Part shown: positions 43,115-55,665 of the stretch, piece by piece
How positions within the stretch are numbered: the first letter of the stretch is position 1
How the letters are laid out: every line of letters starts with the position of its first letter
Assembly: GCA_022844345.1 (NCBI GenBank)
Contig: JALHLU010000010.1
Coordinates: 56,341 to 120,340, forward strand
Source: Hyphomonadaceae bacterium
GTDB taxonomy: Bacteria; Pseudomonadota; Alphaproteobacteria; Caulobacterales; Hyphomonadaceae
Length of the DNA stretch: 64,000 nucleotides
Direction of reading: 5' to 3'
Made by a program: the position numbers and the translations under genes
Notes under the pieces: generated by a model
The model's database searches: none
What the model saw: only the letters and a program-made list of their open reading frames with translations
What the model was told of the DNA's origin: nothing

Positions 43115-44233
43115 TCAGTTCAACAGCTTCCAGCGCACGTCCTCAGCGATGGCAAGCGATGAGGTAAGCCCCGGGCTCTCGATCCCAAGCAGGTTCACGA
43201 GACCCGAAATGCCGTGCAGATCCGGTCCATCGATGCGGAAGTCCGCCACTGGCTCACCCGGTCCCGACAGCTTGGGCCGGCAACCCGAATAATCGGGCGT
43301 AATCGCGCCATCGGGCAGGCCCGGCCAGTAGCGGCGGATCGCTTCGTAGAAAGACTCAGAGCGTTTCGGGTCGACAGTGTAATCGACCGTCGCCGGATCG
43401 TTGCTCGACAGCCATTCGACGTCCGGCCCGAACTTCATCCGCCCCGCCAGATCCATCGTGACATGCACGCCCAGCCCGCCATCAACCGGCGCGGGATAGA
43501 TCAGCCGCGTGAAGGCCTGCTTCCCAGAGCAGCCGAAGTAATTCCCCTTCGCCAGAACGAACTTGGGAATGTGTTCAGCGGGAAATCCTTCGATCGACCT
43601 CAAGACGCCATGCGCACCTAAGCCCGCACTGTTGACCACACGCCGGCACTCAATCGACCAAGGCTCCCGCCCGCCGGTGAGCACCTTGAATCCGCCTGCG
43701 CTCAACGGCTCGATGCGCATCACCGGCGTCTCGAACGCGATCAGCCCGCCATGGTCCTCGATCTCGCCCTGCAAGGCCAGCATGTAGGAATGGCTGTCCA
43801 CGATTCCGGTTTCGGGCGACCACAGAGCCGCCACGCACTGGAGGTTCGGCTCCCAGGCCATCGCCGTTGCGCCTGACACCATCTCCAGAGCTTCCACGCC
43901 GTTCCTGATGCCCGTCGCATGGATGCCCTCGATCTTGGCGGTTTCCTTCTCCGAGGTCGCCACGATCAGCTTGCCGCGCTTCATGTGCGGCACGCCTCGT
44001 GCCTCCAGATAGGCGTACAGCTTCCGCCGCCCCTCGACGCACATCCGGTGGCGCAGGCTGCCGGTCGGGTAATACATCCCGCCATGGATCACTTCGGAAT
44101 TGCGCGAGGACGTGCCTGTTCCGATCCCATCGGCGGCCTCCAGCACGATCACCTCGTGCCCCGAACGCGCAAATTCAGCCGCCACGGCAAGGCCAACGGC
44201 CCCCGCTCCAATGACGACGACGTCCGTATCCAT
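43115..44233 (-). CDS. lhgO: LhgO-like FAD-dependent 2-hydroxyglutarate oxidase
   Basis: 372-residue flavoprotein of the DAO family, closest to L-2-hydroxyglutarate oxidase/dehydrogenases. GAGAVGLAVAAEFA is the FAD motif, SSRNSEVIHGGMYYP the conserved flavin-contact stretch, and GIESPGLTSSLAIAEDV the C-terminal one. It would remove L-2-hydroxyglutarate, a metabolic side product. It sits divergent from nadE, and the gap contains a GTGTATACAC palindrome. Confidence 0.86.
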   Translation of the reverse strand: MDTDVVVIGAGAVGLAVAAEFARSGHEVIVLEAADGIGTGTSSRNSEVIHGGMYYPTGSLRHRMCVEGRRKLYAYLEARGVPHMKRGKLIVATSEKETAKIEGIHATGIRNGVEALEMVSGATAMAWEPNLQCVAALWSPETGIVDSHSYMLALQGEIEDHGGLIAFETPVMRIEPLSAGGFKVLTGGREPWSIECRRVVNSAGLGAHGVLRSIEGFPAEHIPKFVLAKGNYFGCSGKQAFTRLIYPAPVDGGLGVHVTMDLAGRMKFGPDVEWLSSNDPATVDYTVDPKRSESFYEAIRRYWPGLPDGAITPDYSGCRPKLSGPGEPVADFRIDGPDLHGISGLVNLLGIESPGLTSSLAIAEDVRWKLLN

Positions 44234-44343
44234 TAACCACCTGTTGAAGCCCGCAGCGCCGGCCAGACGCCCAAAGCAAGTTCAGCGCCGGGTATCTGTC
44301 CGCCGGCAGGTGTAATCCTGTTTCCTGATAATTACGTTTAGGC

Positions 44344-44353
44344 GTGTATACAC
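44344..44353. promoter_or_regulatory. GTGTATACAC palindrome between lhgO and nadE
   Basis: A perfect 10-base palindrome, 41 bases before the nadE start. TGTATACA-type centres are typical of GntR-family (FadR subgroup) operators. Its role is a guess. Confidence 0.3.
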
Positions 44354-44393
44354 CCGCGTTGAGACCACCCCGGCGGGATGATAGGGCCTGAGA

Positions 44394-46457
<2,064 letters not shown>

Positions 46458-46542
46458 CGTCACATGACCTGAGACAGTCCCAAGACTGGCGCTTGCGCAG
46501 GAGGCGACAGCGCTCCAACTGGCCGGGACAGTATCCGAAACT

Positions 46543-49317
46543 ATGTATCCCGCAGACGCGCATGCCAGTATGCATCGCGCAACAGATCAACACGCGCTCT
46601 GGCGGGATCGCATGCTCAACGACGCAGAAGAACAGCGCTCCATCATACGTATGCTCGGCGCGGTGCTGGGCGATGTCATCCGTGAGCAGGATGGCGAGGA
46701 TGTCTTCCGCCAGATCGAGGATATTCGCCGCGCCTCCGTCGCCTTCCACCGCGAGCCATCGCAGGATGCCGCCGCTCACCTGTCGGCTCAGCTCGGAAAG
46801 TTGAGCGTCGCCGAAGCCGTCCGCTTCGTACACTCCTTTACCACCTTCCTGCAGGTCACCAACCTCGCCGAGGATCACCTGCAGCGCCGCCGCGGCCGGG
46901 TGGGCGATGATCGCCCCGATACGCTGGCCGGCGCCCTCCGCACCCTGAAGGAAACCGGCGCGAGGCCCGGCGCAGCTCTTGGCGTGCTCTCGAAAGGTCT
47001 TATCGCCCCCGTCATCACGGCCCACCCCAGCGAAGTCCGCCGCAAGAGCGTACGCGACCGTCAGGCCGCCATCGCTGACGATCTCGACGCGCTCGACCGC
47101 GCCGTCACTCCAACCGAGCGCGAGGAGGCCGAAGCCGATCTTCGACGCCAGGTGTCCATCCTCTGGCGCACCCGACTCCTTCGCAATTTCCGCGTCGCGG
47201 TGGACGACGAGATCGACAATGCCGTCTCGTATTTCGAGCGCAGCTTCCTTCCAGCCATCCCTGCACTCTACGCCCACTGGGAAGACCTGCTTGGCGTCGA
47301 GACGGCCGACGCCTCACTCAATCTGCGCAGCTTCCTTCGCCTCGGCACCTGGGTCGGCGGCGACCGTGATGGCAATCCCAATGTCGATGGCCGCACCATG
47401 CGCAGCGCCCTCGCACGTCAGGCCGGCGCGATACTTCGCTTCTATCTCGATCGCGTGCACGCCCTCGGCGCAGAGCTTTCGCTGTCCTCGCGATTTACCG
47501 GCGTCACGCCCGAACTCCTCAACCTCGCCGAACAGGCAGGCGATGGCTCCTCCCAGCGCACCGATGAGCCCTATCGCCGCGCGCTCTCGGGCGTCTATGC
47601 GCGCCTTGCCGCCACGCTGACGGCGCTCACCGGCGATGCGCCGCCCAAGACGCCGGCCGTCAAGGGCGAACGCTACACAGATCCGACTCAACTACAGTCA
47701 GACCTGATCACGATCCACCGCTCGCTGCTCCAGCATCAGGGCGCGTCCTTCCGGCGGGGACCGCTGCCCCGCCTCATCCGCGCAGTCGATGTCTTCGGCT
47801 TCCACCTCGCCACGCTCGACCTGCGCCAGAACTCCGCCGTCCATGCCCGCGTTGCAGCCGAACTGCTGCACACCGCCGGCGTCATCGACGACTATGCAAA
47901 GCTGGACGAGAACGCGCGCTGCGACCTTCTGATTCGCGAACTCTCCCACGGCCGCCTGCTCGCATCGCCCTTCGCGAGCTACAGCGAAGAAACACGCAAG
48001 GAGCTTGAGACCCTCGCCGCAGCCGCCGACGTGAAGAAGCTCTACGGCCCCGTATCTATCCGCAACTACATCATCTCCAACACGCAGGCTGTATCGGACC
48101 TCCTCGAAGTCTACCTGTTGCTCAAGGAAGTCGGCCTCTTCCGGCCCGGCCCTGCGCCCGCCACGGATATCTTCGCCGAACCCCTGTTCGAAACGATCGG
48201 AGACCTGCGCGCCGCGCCTGATACGATGACGCGTTACCTGTCCCTGCCCCTGATCCGTGCGTTGCACGGCAAGGAAGGCTTCCAGGAAGTGATGATCGGC
48301 TATTCCGACTCGAACAAGGACGGCAGCTATCTCACCTCGATCTGGGAATTGCAGAAGGCCTCGCGCGCGCTGCATGGCGTGGTCGGCGATGCAGGCCTCC
48401 GCCTCCAACTCTTCCACGGTCGTGGCGGCGCCGTCGGCCGTGGCGGCGGCTCCAGCTTCGAGGCGCTGCTGGCTCAGCCCGAAGGCACGGTTGATGGCCG
48501 CATTCGCATCACCGAGCAGGGCGAGGTTGTGGCCAACAAGTATGGCGATCCCGACCTCGCGCGACAAAGTCTCGAAACGCTGACTGCGGGGGTCGTCGTC
48601 GCCTCGCTTGCACACCCCAAGGAAGAAGACGCGACCCGGCGCGGCGACACGATGGACCGCCTCTCGCAGGCCGCCATGCAGGCCTATCGCAGGCTCGTCT
48701 ACGAAACGCCCGGCTTCGCCGATTACTTCTACGCCGCCACGCCGATCACCGAGATCGCTGATCTTAACATCGGCAGCCGGCCGACCTCTCGTCAGGCGAC
48801 GCGGACCATAGAGGGCTTGCGCGCCATTCCCTGGGTGTTCTCGTGGGCCCAGTCGCGCGCCATGCTTCCGGGCTGGTACGGCTTCGGTTCCGCCGTGAGG
48901 GACACCGGCCTCTCCTTCTCGCAACTCAAGGACCTGCACCAGTCCTGGCCCTTCTTCACCTCCGCCGTCGGCAACATGGAAATGGTGATGGTGAAGTCCG
49001 ACATGTCGATCGCACGCCGCTATGCCGGCCTGGTGAAGGACCGCCAACTCGCCGACAAGGTGTTCGATGCGATCAACGCTGAATGGACGCTCACCTACAA
49101 CACCTTGCTCGCGATCACGGGCCAGACCGAACTGCTCCAGAAGAACCCCGACCTAGCCAGCACCATCCGCTCGCGCCTCCCCTATATCGACCCGCTGAAC
49201 CACCTGCAGATCGAACTGATCGCACGCCGCCGCGCAGGTGATGAGAGCGAAGCGGTGCGCGAAGGGATCCTCCTCGCCATCAACGGCGTCGCGGCTGGTC
49301 TCCGGAATACGGGCTGA
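46543..49317 (+). CDS. ppc: Phosphoenolpyruvate carboxylase
   Basis: 924-residue carboxylase making oxaloacetate from PEP and bicarbonate. Motifs: [11 protein letters not shown] (catalytic His161; serine replaces the usual threonine), [24 protein letters not shown], and [13 protein letters not shown], ending in the invariant RNTG. Other ATGs at 46570 and 46612 are possible starts, since no strong ribosome site is visible at any. It stands 85 bases after nadE. Confidence 0.95.
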   Translation: MYPADAHASMHRATDQHALWRDRMLNDAEEQRSIIRMLGAVLGDVIREQDGEDVFRQIEDIRRASVAFHREPSQDAAAHLSAQLGKLSVAEAVRFVHSFTTFLQVTNLAEDHLQRRRGRVGDDRPDTLAGALRTLKETGARPGAALGVLSKGLIAPVITAHPSEVRRKSVRDRQAAIADDLDALDRAVTPTEREEAEADLRRQVSILWRTRLLRNFRVAVDDEIDNAVSYFERSFLPAIPALYAHWEDLLGVETADASLNLRSFLRLGTWVGGDRDGNPNVDGRTMRSALARQAGAILRFYLDRVHALGAELSLSSRFTGVTPELLNLAEQAGDGSSQRTDEPYRRALSGVYARLAATLTALTGDAPPKTPAVKGERYTDPTQLQSDLITIHRSLLQHQGASFRRGPLPRLIRAVDVFGFHLATLDLRQNSAVHARVAAELLHTAGVIDDYAKLDENARCDLLIRELSHGRLLASPFASYSEETRKELETLAAAADVKKLYGPVSIRNYIISNTQAVSDLLEVYLLLKEVGLFRPGPAPATDIFAEPLFETIGDLRAAPDTMTRYLSLPLIRALHGKEGFQEVMIGYSDSNKDGSYLTSIWELQKASRALHGVVGDAGLRLQLFHGRGGAVGRGGGSSFEALLAQPEGTVDGRIRITEQGEVVANKYGDPDLARQSLETLTAGVVVASLAHPKEEDATRRGDTMDRLSQAAMQAYRRLVYETPGFADYFYAATPITEIADLNIGSRPTSRQATRTIEGLRAIPWVFSWAQSRAMLPGWYGFGSAVRDTGLSFSQLKDLHQSWPFFTSAVGNMEMVMVKSDMSIARRYAGLVKDRQLADKVFDAINAEWTLTYNTLLAITGQTELLQKNPDLASTIRSRLPYIDPLNHLQIELIARRRAGDESEAVREGILLAINGVAAGLRNTG

Positions 49318-49402
49318 AATCGGGGAATTCGGGCTCCCCGCACCCCAAACCTTGCCTTTTTCCCCGGTCTGGGACATGAGGACCGGGCCGCAAGGCGAGC
49401 AC

Positions 49403-49479
49403 GCACCCGTAGCTCAGCTGGATAGAGTGTTGCCCTCCGAAGGCAAAGGTCACACGTTCGAATCGTGTCGGGTGCGCCA
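49403..49479 (+). tRNA. tRNA-Arg (CCG)
   Basis: 77 nucleotides with an encoded CCA. Acceptor GCACCCG/CGGGTGC, D-arm GCTC/GAGT, anticodon stem TTGCC/GGCAA with loop CTCCGAA, T-arm ACACG TTCGAAT CGTGT. The anticodon CCG reads the arginine codon CGG. It lies 85 bases after ppc. Confidence 0.96.
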
Positions 49480-49538
49480 TTTCCCCTGTTGTCCCTGAAC
49501 CACTCGACTTTCCCTCCAATGAAGGGGGCAGGAAAGCC

Positions 49539-50438
49539 GTGATACGTCGCTGGATCGCCTCCCTCGCAGCGGGTCTCGCGCTCGCCGCTTGCAGCCCTGC
49601 CGCTGGCCCCTCCGCCTACACAGGGGAGCCCAAGCCTGCGCTCTGGAAGATCGCCGACGCGGACACGACGATCTACCTGTTCGGCACCATTCACCTCCTG
49701 CCTCCGGATCTTGACTGGCAGACGCCCGCCTTCGAGGCCGCCTTCAACGAAGCCGGCACGGTCTATTTCGAGGCCGACACGGATATTCCCCCTGCCGAAA
49801 TCACCGCCATCGTTCAGCGCACCGGCTTGCTGCCGCCCGGCGACCAACTCTCAGATCGCCTCGACGTCCGCCAGCAGGAGGCCCTGCGCGCCGCCGCCGC
49901 CCGCTTCGACATCTCCCCTCTCGCGCTTGAGGGCATGCGGCCCTGGTATGCCAGCGTGGTCATCTCCGATGCAGCCATCCGCAACACTGGCTTCGAACAG
50001 GAGTCGGGCGTCGAGGCCGTCCTGCGGCCGGCGGCAGAGGGCGCCGGCAAGACCCTGCGCTTCCTGGAAACGGTTGAAGGCCAGCTATCGGCCTACACTG
50101 TCCTGCCCGACGCGGTTCAGGTCAGCCTGCTTGAGGCCGGCCTTCAGGACCTGGACAAGGCTGGCGAGACGCTCACCGAAATGGTTACCGCCTGGCGCTC
50201 AGGCGACGACGACGCACTCGCCGCCCTTGTCATCGACGAACAACTGACCACCCAGCCCGAGATCTACGAAACGCTGATGGTCCGCCGCAACGCCGCCTGG
50301 GCCCCCCAGCTCGACGCCATCATGCGTAGTGAGACCGGCGTGTTCCTTGTCGCAGCCGGCGCCGGCCACATGCTCGGCCTCGACAGCGTGCTGGTGATGG
50401 TGGAGCGCCTCGGCCACAGGGCAGTCCGGGTCCAGTAA
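49539..50438 (+). CDS. TraB/GumN-family lipoprotein
   Basis: 299 residues. Lipoprotein signal with LAAC (Cys18). [22 protein letters not shown] is the first TraB/GumN motif with the conserved GTxH, and [13 protein letters not shown] is the second with GxxH. The fold is that of erythromycin-esterase/Tiki-like proteases, proposed to bind metal. GTG start at 49539 with GGGGGCAGGAAAG upstream. It may act on envelope proteins; the substrate is not known. Confidence 0.85.
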   Translation: MIRRWIASLAAGLALAACSPAAGPSAYTGEPKPALWKIADADTTIYLFGTIHLLPPDLDWQTPAFEAAFNEAGTVYFEADTDIPPAEITAIVQRTGLLPPGDQLSDRLDVRQQEALRAAAARFDISPLALEGMRPWYASVVISDAAIRNTGFEQESGVEAVLRPAAEGAGKTLRFLETVEGQLSAYTVLPDAVQVSLLEAGLQDLDKAGETLTEMVTAWRSGDDDALAALVIDEQLTTQPEIYETLMVRRNAAWAPQLDAIMRSETGVFLVAAGAGHMLGLDSVLVMVERLGHRAVRVQ

Positions 50439-50645
50439 CCCCGCTAGCCGACGCGAACACGACGTCCCGCATTCGCACATCAGGTGAATACGGTGTGCAT
50501 CTGCAGCACGCCGCCATACCCCGTTAACCATGACGACGCTCGCGTAACCGGGGATTTGCGGCGCTGCGGCTCATCCGGGCGCTCGCCAAACCCGGCCCCG
50601 TCCTTGCTGACCGTTACGGCAAACCGGCGCGTGGAGACCTGCGAC

Positions 50646-51176
50646 ATGCCAATTTCGGACAGCGTAAAGCTGAAGGGGAAGGTAACCATTTTCCACCCCA
50701 CGCTCGTGAATCTTTACGGCTGCGAAGTCGGCGATGGCTCACGCATCGGCGCCTTCGTCGAAATCCAGAAGGGCGCCTTCATCGGCGAACGCTGCAAAAT
50801 TTCCTCGCACACCTTCGTCTGCGAGGGCGTCACGATCGAGGACGAGTGCTTCATCGGCCACGGCGTCATGTTTACCAATGACCGCTTCCCGCGCGCGACG
50901 AACCCGGATGGCTCGCCCCAGTCGGACGCGGACTGGACCCTCGAATACACCACCGTGAAGCGCCAGGTCTCGATCGGCTCCGGCGCCACCATCGTGTGCG
51001 GCATCACCATCGGCGAGGGCGCGCTCATCGCGGCCGGAGCGACGGTCACCAAGGACGTCCCCCCTTACGCGGTTGTCGCGGGCTGCCCGGCGAAAGTCGT
51101 GGGCGATGTCCGCAACATGTCGGCCGCCAAGAAATCCCAGTCAGTGAACAGCGTTGCAGAAGAGGTTGTGGGTTAA
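50646..51176 (+). CDS. Hexapeptide-repeat N-acetyltransferase (WlbB/WbpD-like)
   Basis: 176-residue left-handed beta-helix acyltransferase. VKLKGKVTIFHPTLVNLYGCEVGDG, IGERCKISSHTFVCEGVTIEDECFIGHGV and GSGATIVCGITIGEGALIAAGATVTKDVPPYAVVAGCPAK are consecutive hexapeptide coils. The family acetylates an amino group on a nucleotide sugar. ATG 50646 has GGAGA 8 bases upstream. It overlaps the next gene by one base (TAATG). Order acetyltransferase-dehydrogenase-aminotransferase matches the wlb/wbp pathways for di-N-acetylated uronates. Confidence 0.88.
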   Translation: MPISDSVKLKGKVTIFHPTLVNLYGCEVGDGSRIGAFVEIQKGAFIGERCKISSHTFVCEGVTIEDECFIGHGVMFTNDRFPRATNPDGSPQSDADWTLEYTTVKRQVSIGSGATIVCGITIGEGALIAAGATVTKDVPPYAVVAGCPAKVVGDVRNMSAAKKSQSVNSVAEEVVG

Positions 51177-52324
51177 TGACCGCCAAGAAGGAAACGAAAG
51201 CGGTGAAAGCCCGCAAACCGGCCTCCAAGGTCAAGGTAATTGCCGAGAGCGGTCCTGCCGTTGAAGCGCTGGCCGGCCCGAAGGTCGCCGCCAAACGCGA
51301 CATCATCAACATCGGCGTCATCGGCTACGGTTACTGGGGGCCCAACCTGGTCCGCAACTTCTCGGAACTCTCCGAAGCGAAGATGCACACGGTCGCCGAT
51401 CTCAACCCGAAGGCGCTCGAACTCGCCGCCAAGCGCCACCCGGCAACGAACACGACAACCGACATCCAGGCGATGATCCGCGATCCCGAGATCGACGCCA
51501 TCGCGATCGCGACTCCGGTCTCGACCCACTTCTCGCTTGCCATGGCGGCCCTCAAGGCCGGCAAGCACGTCTGGCTGGAAAAGCCGATGACGGAAACCTC
51601 AATGCAGGCGCGCGCACTGGTAGAGGAAGCCGAAAAGCGCGGCCTCACCCTCCACGTTGACCACACCTTCGTCTACACCGGTCCGGTCCGGAAGATGCGC
51701 GAGATGGTCCAGAATGGCGATCTCGGCAAGGTCCTGTACTACGACTCGACCCGCATCAATCTCGGCCTGTTCCAGCGCGATGTTAACGTGATCGCTGACC
51801 TTGCGGTCCATGACTTCTCGATCCTGGACTATGTGTTCGAGCAGCATCCGGTCGCGGTGTCGGCCTCGGGCATCAACCACTATCCGGGAACGCCGGAAAA
51901 CCTGGCCTTCATCACACTGTTTTATGAAACCGGCTTCATCGCCCACGTTAACGTTTCGTGGCTGGCGCCCGTCAAGGTGCGCACGATCCTGATCGGCGGC
52001 ACCAACAAGATGATCACTTTCGATGAACTTCAACCGTCCGAGAAACTGAAAATCTACGACAAGGGCGTATCGTTCACGGATGACCCCGCCAAGATCCATG
52101 AAATGCGTGTCGGCTATCGCGCCGGCGATATGTGGGCCCCGAAGATCGACGGTTCAGAAGCGCTCCTCGTTGAGGGCAGGCACTTCGTCGAGTGCATCAA
52201 GTCGGGCAAGTCGTCAGCGTCTGACGGCGAGTTCGGCTTCCGCATGGTCGAGCTGATCGAAGCGGCCACCGCCTCGATGCGCGGCCGCGGCGAGACCATC
52301 CACCTCCCCAAGAAATCCAAGTAA
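51176..52324 (+). CDS. Gfo/Idh/MocA-family sugar dehydrogenase
   Basis: 382 residues. NIGVIGYGYWGPNLVRNF is the Rossmann motif, LEKPMTET the active-site lysine, and LADLAVHD-type HDFSILDYV the substrate region. It matches WbpB/WlbA-like nucleotide-sugar 3-dehydrogenases. The first 40 residues are an unusual Lys/Ala/Val-rich tail (MTAKKETKAVKARKPASKVK) not found in typical members, beginning at the TAATG overlap. Product would be a 3-keto sugar for the following aminotransferase. Confidence 0.88.
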   Translation: MTAKKETKAVKARKPASKVKVIAESGPAVEALAGPKVAAKRDIINIGVIGYGYWGPNLVRNFSELSEAKMHTVADLNPKALELAAKRHPATNTTTDIQAMIRDPEIDAIAIATPVSTHFSLAMAALKAGKHVWLEKPMTETSMQARALVEEAEKRGLTLHVDHTFVYTGPVRKMREMVQNGDLGKVLYYDSTRINLGLFQRDVNVIADLAVHDFSILDYVFEQHPVAVSASGINHYPGTPENLAFITLFYETGFIAHVNVSWLAPVKVRTILIGGTNKMITFDELQPSEKLKIYDKGVSFTDDPAKIHEMRVGYRAGDMWAPKIDGSEALLVEGRHFVECIKSGKSSASDGEFGFRMVELIEAATASMRGRGETIHLPKKSK

Positions 52325-52339
52325 GCGAGCGAAACACTC

Positions 52340-53458
52340 ATGGGCGTCCCCTTCGTCGACCTCAAAGCGCAGTACCACTCGATCAAGGCGGAAGTTGACG
52401 CCGCCCTGATCGCCACGATGGAATCGTGCGCCTTCACCCTCGGGCCGGAAGTCGCCGCGCTTGAGAAGGAATTCGCTCCGTACGCCGGCACGACCTTCGC
52501 CGCCGGCGTCAACAACGGCACGAACGCGCTGTACCTTCCCCTGCTCGCCGCCGGCGTCGGCCCGGGCGATGAAGTCATCACCGTGCCGTTCACGTTCATC
52601 GCGTCAGCCTCGGCCATCGCCTACACCGGCGCGACGCCGGTGTTCGTCGACATCGACCCCGTGACCTTCACGATGGATCCGGCCGCGATCGAAGCCGCCA
52701 TCACGCCGCGCACGAAAGCCATCGTGCCGGTGCACCTGTTCGGCCAGATGGCTGACATGGCGCCGATCATGGCGATCGCGAAGAAGCATAACCTCTTCGT
52801 GCTGGAAGATGCCGCCCAGGCTCACGGCGCCGAGTACAACGGCAAGCGCGCCGGCGCGTTCGGCGACGCCACTGGCTTCTCCTTCTACCCGGGCAAGAAC
52901 CTTGGCGCGGCTGGCGAAGGCGGCATGACCGTCACCCCGCACGCCGAGATCAACCGCAAGGTCCGCATGCTGCGCGACTGGGGCGCCGAGAAGAAATACT
53001 TCCACGAAATCATCGGCTACAACATGCGCCTGGAAGGCATCCAGGGCGCGGTTCTCCGCGTGAAGATGAAGTACATCGAGAAGTGGACCGAGATGCGCCG
53101 TGACGCCGCTGAGCGTTACCGCACCATGTTCGAAGGCACGGGCGTGAAGACGCCGGTTGCTCTCGCGAACCGCCGTCACGTCTATCACATCTATGCTGTC
53201 CGCACGCCGAACCGCGCGCGCTGGCAGGAAGACCTAACGAAAAAGGGCATCCAGACGGGCATCCACTACCCGTTCCCGCTGCACACGCTCCAGGCGTTCG
53301 ACCACCTCGGGTATAAACAGGGCCAGTTCCCGCACTCCGAGAAGGCCGCCGCCGAAGTGCTGTCGCTGCCGATGTATCCGGAACTCACCTCGATTCAGCA
53401 GGAAGAAGTGGTCGCCGCCGTGGCCGCTCTCCAGAGGGAAGAGCTGGCGCTCGCCTAG
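52340..53458 (+). CDS. DegT/DnrJ/EryC1-family sugar aminotransferase (WbpE-like)
   Basis: 372-residue PLP enzyme. PLP lysine in SFYPGKNLGAAGEGG, NNGTNAL near the start, DAAQAHGA and IHYPFPLHTLQAF near the end. The family transfers an amino group from glutamate to a keto-nucleotide sugar. It follows the Gfo/Idh dehydrogenase by 15 bases and likely aminates its 3-keto product. Confidence 0.9.
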   Translation: MGVPFVDLKAQYHSIKAEVDAALIATMESCAFTLGPEVAALEKEFAPYAGTTFAAGVNNGTNALYLPLLAAGVGPGDEVITVPFTFIASASAIAYTGATPVFVDIDPVTFTMDPAAIEAAITPRTKAIVPVHLFGQMADMAPIMAIAKKHNLFVLEDAAQAHGAEYNGKRAGAFGDATGFSFYPGKNLGAAGEGGMTVTPHAEINRKVRMLRDWGAEKKYFHEIIGYNMRLEGIQGAVLRVKMKYIEKWTEMRRDAAERYRTMFEGTGVKTPVALANRRHVYHIYAVRTPNRARWQEDLTKKGIQTGIHYPFPLHTLQAFDHLGYKQGQFPHSEKAAAEVLSLPMYPELTSIQQEEVVAAVAALQREELALA

Positions 53459-53551
53459 GACTGCAACAACTTGGGTTCGCCGCACAGGGTGCGGCGGACC
53501 CGGACTGCCTCAGGGCGCAAATGGCGCCGCGTAGATTTGGGTGACGGGACA

Positions 53552-54529
53552 ATGAAGATCGAAGGCTCGAAAATCCTGGTGACCGGGGGCGCGGGCCTCA
53601 TCGGCTCCACCACGATCGACCAGCTGCTCGCCAACGAGAAGCCGGCCGAGATCGTGATCCTCGACAACATGTCCCGCGGCTCGTCCCGCAATCTCGAGAA
53701 CGCGCTCAAGGACGAGCGCGTCAAGCTCATCCAGGGCGACATCCGCGACAAGGACCTCGTCTACAAGGTCACCGAAGGCATGGACGCGGTCATTCACATG
53801 GCCGCCATACGCATCACGGCCTGCGCCGCCGATCCGCGCGAAGCCATGGAAGTGATGAATGACGGCACGTTCAACGTCATCGACGCCGCCCACAAGGCCG
53901 GCGTGAAGAAGGTGCTCGCCGCCTCCTCCGCCTCGATCCTCGGCCTCGCCGACACGTTCCCGACGACTGAAGATCACCACCCCTACAACAACCGCACCTG
54001 GTACGGCGCCTCGAAGATCATGCTCGAAGGCCTGCTGCGCTCCTACAACGACATGTACGGCCTGAACTATGTCGCGATGCGCTACTTCAACGTCTACGGC
54101 CCGCGTATGGACGTCGAAGGCAAGTACACCGAAGTGCTCGTGCGCTGGGTCCAGCGGATTTCCCAGGGCATTCCGCCGCTGGTGCTGGGCGATGGCAAGA
54201 CGTCGATGGACTTCATCTATATCGAGGATCTTGCGCGCGCCAACGTGCTGGGCCTGAAATCAGACGCCACCGACGAAGTCCTCCACATCGCCTCGGGCGT
54301 CGAGACTTCGCTGAACGAGCTGGCCTACACCACGATGAAGGTCATGGGTGCGCCAGCCGACATGGTCCCGGAATACGGCCCCGAGCGCAAAGTGAACGCC
54401 GTCTCGCGCCGTCTCTCGTCGACCGAGAAGGCTGAGCGCCTGCTGGGCTTCAAGGCTGAAGTCAGCCTCGAGGAAGGCGTGCGCCGCTTCGTCGCCTGGT
54501 GGGAAGCCAACAAGGACAGGTTCAACTAA
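53552..54529 (+). CDS. NAD-dependent sugar epimerase/dehydratase
   Basis: 325-residue extended SDR. VTGGAGLIGST is the NAD motif; ASSASILG and WYGASKIMLEG give the Ser, Tyr and Lys; LRYFNVYGPRM-like MRYFNVYGPRM and DFIYIEDLARA follow. Closest in layout to UDP-glucose/GlcNAc 4-epimerases and related sugar-modifying enzymes. A longer frame from 53471 is not conserved. It overlaps the next aminotransferase by one base (TAATG). Confidence 0.87.
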   Translation: MKIEGSKILVTGGAGLIGSTTIDQLLANEKPAEIVILDNMSRGSSRNLENALKDERVKLIQGDIRDKDLVYKVTEGMDAVIHMAAIRITACAADPREAMEVMNDGTFNVIDAAHKAGVKKVLAASSASILGLADTFPTTEDHHPYNNRTWYGASKIMLEGLLRSYNDMYGLNYVAMRYFNVYGPRMDVEGKYTEVLVRWVQRISQGIPPLVLGDGKTSMDFIYIEDLARANVLGLKSDATDEVLHIASGVETSLNELAYTTMKVMGAPADMVPEYGPERKVNAVSRRLSSTEKAERLLGFKAEVSLEEGVRRFVAWWEANKDRFN

Positions 54530-55665
54530 TGATCCCGATCATCAAACCTGTGATGGACCAGCGCGAAGCCGATGCGGCCTCGCGCGTCATCCTCTCCGGC
54601 TGGATCACCCAGGGGCCGGAAGTCGCTGCTTTCGAAAAAGAGTTCGCGGAGTTCGTCGGCGCGGCTCACGCCACGGCCGTCTCCAACTGCACCACAGGTC
54701 TGCACCTCGCGCTTCTCGTCGCTGGCGTCGGACAGGGCGATGAAGTCATCACCGTCTCGCACTCCTACATCGCAACCGCCAACTCGGTTCGCTATTGCGG
54801 CGCCGAGCCCGTGTTCGTCGATGTCGACCCGGCCACCCACAACATGGACCCGGCCCTGATCGAAACTGCGATCACGCCGAAGACCAAAGCCATCCTGCTC
54901 GTCCACCAGATGGGCATGCCGGCGGACCTTGCAGCCATCGTCGCGATCGCGAAGAAGCACAACCTCAAGGTCGTCGAAGACGCAGCCTGCGCCGTTGGCG
55001 CGGAATACCTCTGGGATGGCGAGTGGGAAAAGGTCGGACGCTGCCGCGGCGACGTCGCCGTGTTCTCGTTCCACCCGCGCAAGATCATGTCGACCGGCGA
55101 CGGCGGCATGCTCACGACCCCGCATGAAGACTGGAACAAGCAGTTCAAGCTGCTCCGCCAGCACGGCATGTCGGTTCCCGACACTGTGCGCCACGGCTCC
55201 AACCAGGTTATCTTCGAGACGCACCCGGTGCTCGGCTACAACTACCGCATGACGGACATCCAGGCGGCAGTCGGCCGCGAACAGCTGCGCCGCCTGCCGG
55301 GCATCGTCGCCCGCCGCCGCGAGATCGCTGACAAGTATCGCGCGCTGCTGAGCTCCGCCCAGTGGATCGGCCTGCCTCTTGAGCCGCAGGGCATGAAATC
55401 GAACTGGCAGTCATTCGCCGTCCGCCTGCCCGACTACGCCGACCAGCGCGCCGTCATGCAGGCGATGCTCGACGCCGGCATCTCCACGCGCCGCGGCATC
55501 ATGTGCTCGCACCGCGAAGACGGCTATAAGGACGGCAAGCACCCGCCTCTTCCCCATTCGGAAGGCTGCCAGGACCGCACCATCGTCCTGCCGCTCTATC
55601 CGCAGATGACCGACAGCGACATTCGCACTGTCGTCGAAACATTGATCAAGGCCACGACGCCATGA
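54529..55665 (+). CDS. Second DegT/DnrJ/EryC1-family aminotransferase
   Basis: 378 residues with SFHPRKIMSTGDGGML (PLP lysine), SNCTTGLHLAL, EDAACAVGAEY and the C-terminal HSEGCQDRTIVLPLYPQM. It differs from the upstream family member in its C-terminal half and probably aminates a 4-keto sugar. Start at TAATG overlap with the epimerase; end overlaps the Wzm gene by 4 bases. Confidence 0.9.
   Translation: MIPIIKPVMDQREADAASRVILSGWITQGPEVAAFEKEFAEFVGAAHATAVSNCTTGLHLALLVAGVGQGDEVITVSHSYIATANSVRYCGAEPVFVDVDPATHNMDPALIETAITPKTKAILLVHQMGMPADLAAIVAIAKKHNLKVVEDAACAVGAEYLWDGEWEKVGRCRGDVAVFSFHPRKIMSTGDGGMLTTPHEDWNKQFKLLRQHGMSVPDTVRHGSNQVIFETHPVLGYNYRMTDIQAAVGREQLRRLPGIVARRREIADKYRALLSSAQWIGLPLEPQGMKSNWQSFAVRLPDYADQRAVMQAMLDAGISTRRGIMCSHREDGYKDGKHPPLPHSEGCQDRTIVLPLYPQMTDSDIRTVVETLIKATTP

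Noticed and set aside
47698..49047. Minus-strand open frame of 449 codons
   Set aside because: It is wholly antisense to ppc, which has all its catalytic motifs; the open frame is a GC-rich codon-bias artefact.
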